A stretch of DNA of 64,000 nucleotides, from contig JAGMVK010000008.1 in NCBI GenBank assembly GCA_020747065.1, positions 1,240,001 through 1,304,000 on the forward strand, written 5' to 3'. The first letter of the stretch is position 1. Every line of letters starts with the position of its first letter. The notes under the pieces were generated by a model. The model was not told the origin of the DNA and ran no database searches. It worked only from the letters and a program-made list of their open reading frames with translations. This DNA is from Cadophora sp. MPI-SDFR-AT-0126. Its lineage: Eukaryota; Ascomycota; Leotiomycetes; Helotiales; Ploettnerulaceae. Shown here in pieces: positions 61,281 to 64,000 of this stretch. Made by a program: the position numbers and the translations under genes.

Positions 61281-61698
61281 ATGCGTCCCTCAATCCGGCA
61301 CCTTCAACATGCCTGTCGCATCACACTCTTCACACGCATGAACTGCTCACTCTGCACGAACGCAAAGCAGACTCTCTCTAATGTCTGGGACATCCGGCCA
61401 TTTTACTATACGGAAATCGATGTCATGAAGCCGGAGGAGAGGAGGTGGAGGGATCTGTATGAGTTTGATACTCCCGTGGTACGTGTTGCTCGTTCTCCAA
61501 AATGAAAGGCTCGAAGTGAGCACATTGCGATGAGTGTTATTGATGTTGGCGTAGGTCCACATCAGTAGCTCTAAAATGGGAGAGGAAGATCCCAGAAAGT
61601 CAGCGAAAGCAATCAAGCTGATGCATCGCTTTACGGCGGATGAAATTAAGGCAAAAATGGATGTTGCCGAAGCGAGGAATGGGAACGATGTTGACTGA
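61281..61698 (+). CDS. Glutaredoxin-like protein
   Basis: Two exons, 61281..61478 and 61555..61698, give 113 residues. The thioredoxin-fold start ITLFTRMNCSLCTNAK carries C22-S-L-C25. It is followed by YYTEIDVMKPEERRWRDLYEFDTPVVHI with the cis-proline (T-P-V), the pattern of the small glutaredoxin-like family that includes yeast YDR286C. The short basic N-terminus (MRPSIRHLQHAC) could be a mitochondrial signal. The redox partner is unknown. An upstream in-frame ATG at 61011 exists but would add an implausible leader. Confidence 0.88.
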
Positions 61699-62456
61699 AG
61701 AGAGGGAGAGTCCAAGTTAGAGAAGGGATCTACGAGACAATGAAGCCAAGCAGAATCTCTTCGAGGCGATCAAAGTTTCATGAGAAGTGACGGACTGAAG
61801 TGGCTGTGAGTTGGCTGGAATACGTCCCAGTAACGGAAATGATGCAAATTTACAAACGTATATAACGCTACATGAAGTAAGCTTTACCTGGAATGTATAA
61901 ACAGAGCACTGCGAATTTCGTTCGCTAGTATTGCCAAGATTTCTGTCCTTTCTCCTTTTCTCTTATCCCGGAGTAAATTAATATTCACTGTCATTGACAA
62001 ACCTTGTTATGATTTTTTCAATGTAAAGAAATCAAAACCTGATGTCACGATTCTATACTATTTGTCACTCCAATCCACGTTAAAGATTAGAGGATTATGA
62101 GATTGGTAGTTTCCTTTGAGTCCAATCTGCCGAGTTTTGGTTCTGTAATACTTGGGGAAAAATTGTTGTTGTTTTGAACCCCCTTTTCACGGACGCGAGA
62201 TTACGTGCTTCGAGATGGGAGCCAACTTCAACATTTCGACCCATGCTTAGACTTAGAGTGCTGTAATCGCTATTCCACAAGAATACGAAGCTCCAACTCT
62301 TCTGTTCTACCACCGTTTATCGTCGATGTCACATAGAATAGCTTCCCAGAAGCTCTCAGTACATGTTATGTGGCTCACACGTTCGAGCCATTCAATTAAT
62401 CGCTTCCACTTCTATATCCACTATCCACAAGCAACCGCAGTATTCAATCCTCTGAT
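61699..62456. other. Convergent 3' region between the glutaredoxin and aldolase genes
   Basis: About 760 bp, AT-rich, no gene supported. Confidence 0.5.
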
Positions 62457-63736
62457 CTACTTCCCATACGGCCCCGTCAGCTTCGGCGCCGCTCCCAGTC
62501 CCTTCGCCGTGTACAACGATGCGGTGACACTCGCCTGCAAGATCAAAACATCCGTTGCCACGCTAATCATATCAAAACCCATCTCCGCATACCCCCTACT
62601 CTGCTCTCCACTCGTACAAAAAATGCCCGCCTTCTTCCCTGCCTTCTTACTCGCCTCCAAAATCTTCCTAATAGCCTCATGCAACTCCTCATGCATAACG
62701 CCATCCACGATCGGGTGCCCGATATTGTTCCCTAGATCGAACGGCCCGATGAACAGCACGTCGATGCCGGGTACGGCGGCGATGGCATCGACAGCGAGGA
62801 GGGCTTCTTTGGTCTCGATTTGGACCATGATGATTGTCGCGTCGTTGGATTGCTGCAGGTAGTCTGTTGAGGTGAGGGAGGGGGAGAAACGGGAGTGGGG
62901 GAAGGGGGAGCCGAAACCGCGTTGGCCGGTGGGTGGGAACTTGGAGCTGGTGACGAGCTTCTGCGCATCTTCTACGGTGTAGAGGAGCGGGACTAGGATG
63001 CCGTGCGCACCGGAGTCGAGAGCGCCTGTTTTTGTGTCAGAGGCGGATTGAGTGATGCGACGGAAACCTTACGCTTTACCATGAATCCTTGATTGTCAGG
63101 GATTCGAACGATTGGACTTACTCCACACGCTGCTATAGCTGGGACAGCCTCGTGCATGGCGGCATCTGAAGAGTATTAGATCAGAATATGTGTAGTACGA
63201 AAGCATGTTGTTTTGACAAGGGCTGAGGCAAGATTTTTCACTTGGCTGCCACGGATATACCGTCCAGGGTCTCACAAAATCGACCCTTCCCAATAAATTG
63301 GGGCAGAAAGGAACTCCAGGGTAGACAAAGAGCAAAGTCTGCGGAAGGAAGTCCAAGATAATGAGAGAGCAAATGCGTGTCGTGGTTGCAACAGCAAGCA
63401 CAATCAAAACACTTCAGAACAGTCATACCATCCATGTTTCCATGTTCACCTAAACACTGATTAGCATAAGTCCACTTTCAACCTCAAGTCACAAAATTGC
63501 AAACTCACAATCAACGACCACCCAATCAACACCTGTGCTCGCAAGAGTCCTTGAGACATTGCTGCCCGGAATCATCTGCCTATAGATTTTCATCATACGT
63601 CAGAAAAGAATTCTCCGATCAACTCGTAGAGCCTAGACTTCTATAAACAGATGACTTGCCAGCATCCCATACTTGGCTCCTTCCCCTCATCAAACGCCAC
63701 CTTTAATCGATTCGCTTTCTGCATGGTAGTCGCCAT
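62457..63736 (-). CDS. HpcH/HpaI family aldolase
   Basis: Five exons: 63736..63656, 63575..63509, 63449..63429, 63165..63073, 63025..62457 (276 residues). Exon 3 is 21 nt and encodes the active-site E-H-G-N-M-D; a 263-nt intron follows. The class II aldolase site is intact: His52 (C-E-H-G-N), Arg77 (I-V-R-I-P), the metal-binding Glu of V-Q-I-E-T and Asp of F-I-G-P-F-D-L. The family cleaves or forms 2-keto-4-hydroxy acids such as 4-hydroxy-2-oxo-heptane-1,7-dioate with a divalent metal; the fungal substrate is not known. An in-frame upstream ATG at 63886 would add a 50-residue arginine-rich leader resembling a mitochondrial presequence. Confidence 0.92.
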
Positions 63737-64000
63737 CGTGAGATGTCTCTGGTGCTTTGAAGCTCTATTTCTAAGCCGATATTGCAACGAAGGGTATCTA
63801 GGAGAACGAAGATCAAGAGAGGCTCTTGTAATGTAATTTCTGGCGAATCTGAAAAGTGATAGAGGTAAGAATGAAAAAGAATGCATGGTTTGAGGTCATA
63901 CTGAGAGTTCAGTTGCCGTTACCGATACCCCACACTTACTAGCTCCCCTAAATCTCACGCCAGCGCCAAAGATGGGGTGAAGCTTTTAGGAGGCGTCAGG
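63737..64000. other. Upstream region of the aldolase gene to the window edge
   Basis: 264 bp; contains the possible in-frame upstream start at 63886 of the aldolase gene. Nothing else seen. Confidence 0.4.

Overview
The window is nuclear DNA of a filamentous ascomycete (Pezizomycotina). The genes are split by short GT-AG introns, mostly 46-60 nt, many with a CTAAC or CTGAC branch site. The gene content is typically fungal: a CFEM protein, a Zn2Cys6 factor, a PDR-type ABC pump, a HeLo-domain protein and a DUF3425 bZIP. A leotiomycete-like source is a guess from general resemblance and was not tested. Almost all models below were rebuilt exon by exon; reading-frame phases agree across every junction except in one gene with an apparent frameshift.

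Layout. 0-5.2 kb: a GNAT acetyltransferase, a GPI-anchored CFEM protein and an ethanolamine kinase whose frame is broken at a C6 run. 5.2-13.8 kb is gene-poor: one bZIP factor, a decayed 2-hydroxyacid dehydrogenase relic and no other convincing gene. 13.8-25.2 kb: a CLC chloride/proton exchanger, a large PDR-type ABC transporter with a TCCGCGGA palindrome upstream, an intron-containing tRNA-Arg(ACG) and a small GPI-anchored serine/threonine-rich protein. 26.5-35.2 kb is housekeeping: MSH5 (meiotic crossover), EMC5 (ER membrane complex), eEF1B-alpha and, divergently, mitochondrial Hsp78. 35.8-49.9 kb: an unknown protein with a CPKC motif, a patatin-like lipase homologue lacking both catalytic residues, LEO1 (Paf1 complex), a Mob-family kinase activator, a DUF3237 protein, ERB1 (60S biogenesis) and a Zn2Cys6 regulator. 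50.0-63.7 kb: a HeLo-domain/pseudokinase protein, ERV29/SURF4, verprolin (VRP1), a mitochondrial membrane protein of unknown role, a four-pass membrane protein, a CHORD-CS co-chaperone, a glutaredoxin-like protein and an HpcH/HpaI aldolase.

The genes do not form an operon or a biosynthetic cluster. Several divergent pairs share short promoters (eEF1B/HSP78, ERB1/Zn2Cys6, LEO1/MOB, VRP1/mitochondrial protein, CHORD/glutaredoxin), and several convergent pairs end within 75-330 bp of each other. I found no mobile element, CRISPR array, biosynthetic cluster or obviously new multi-gene system. The best leads are single genes: the catalytically dead-looking patatin homologue, the HeLo-pseudokinase, the frameshifted ethanolamine kinase and the dehydrogenase relic.
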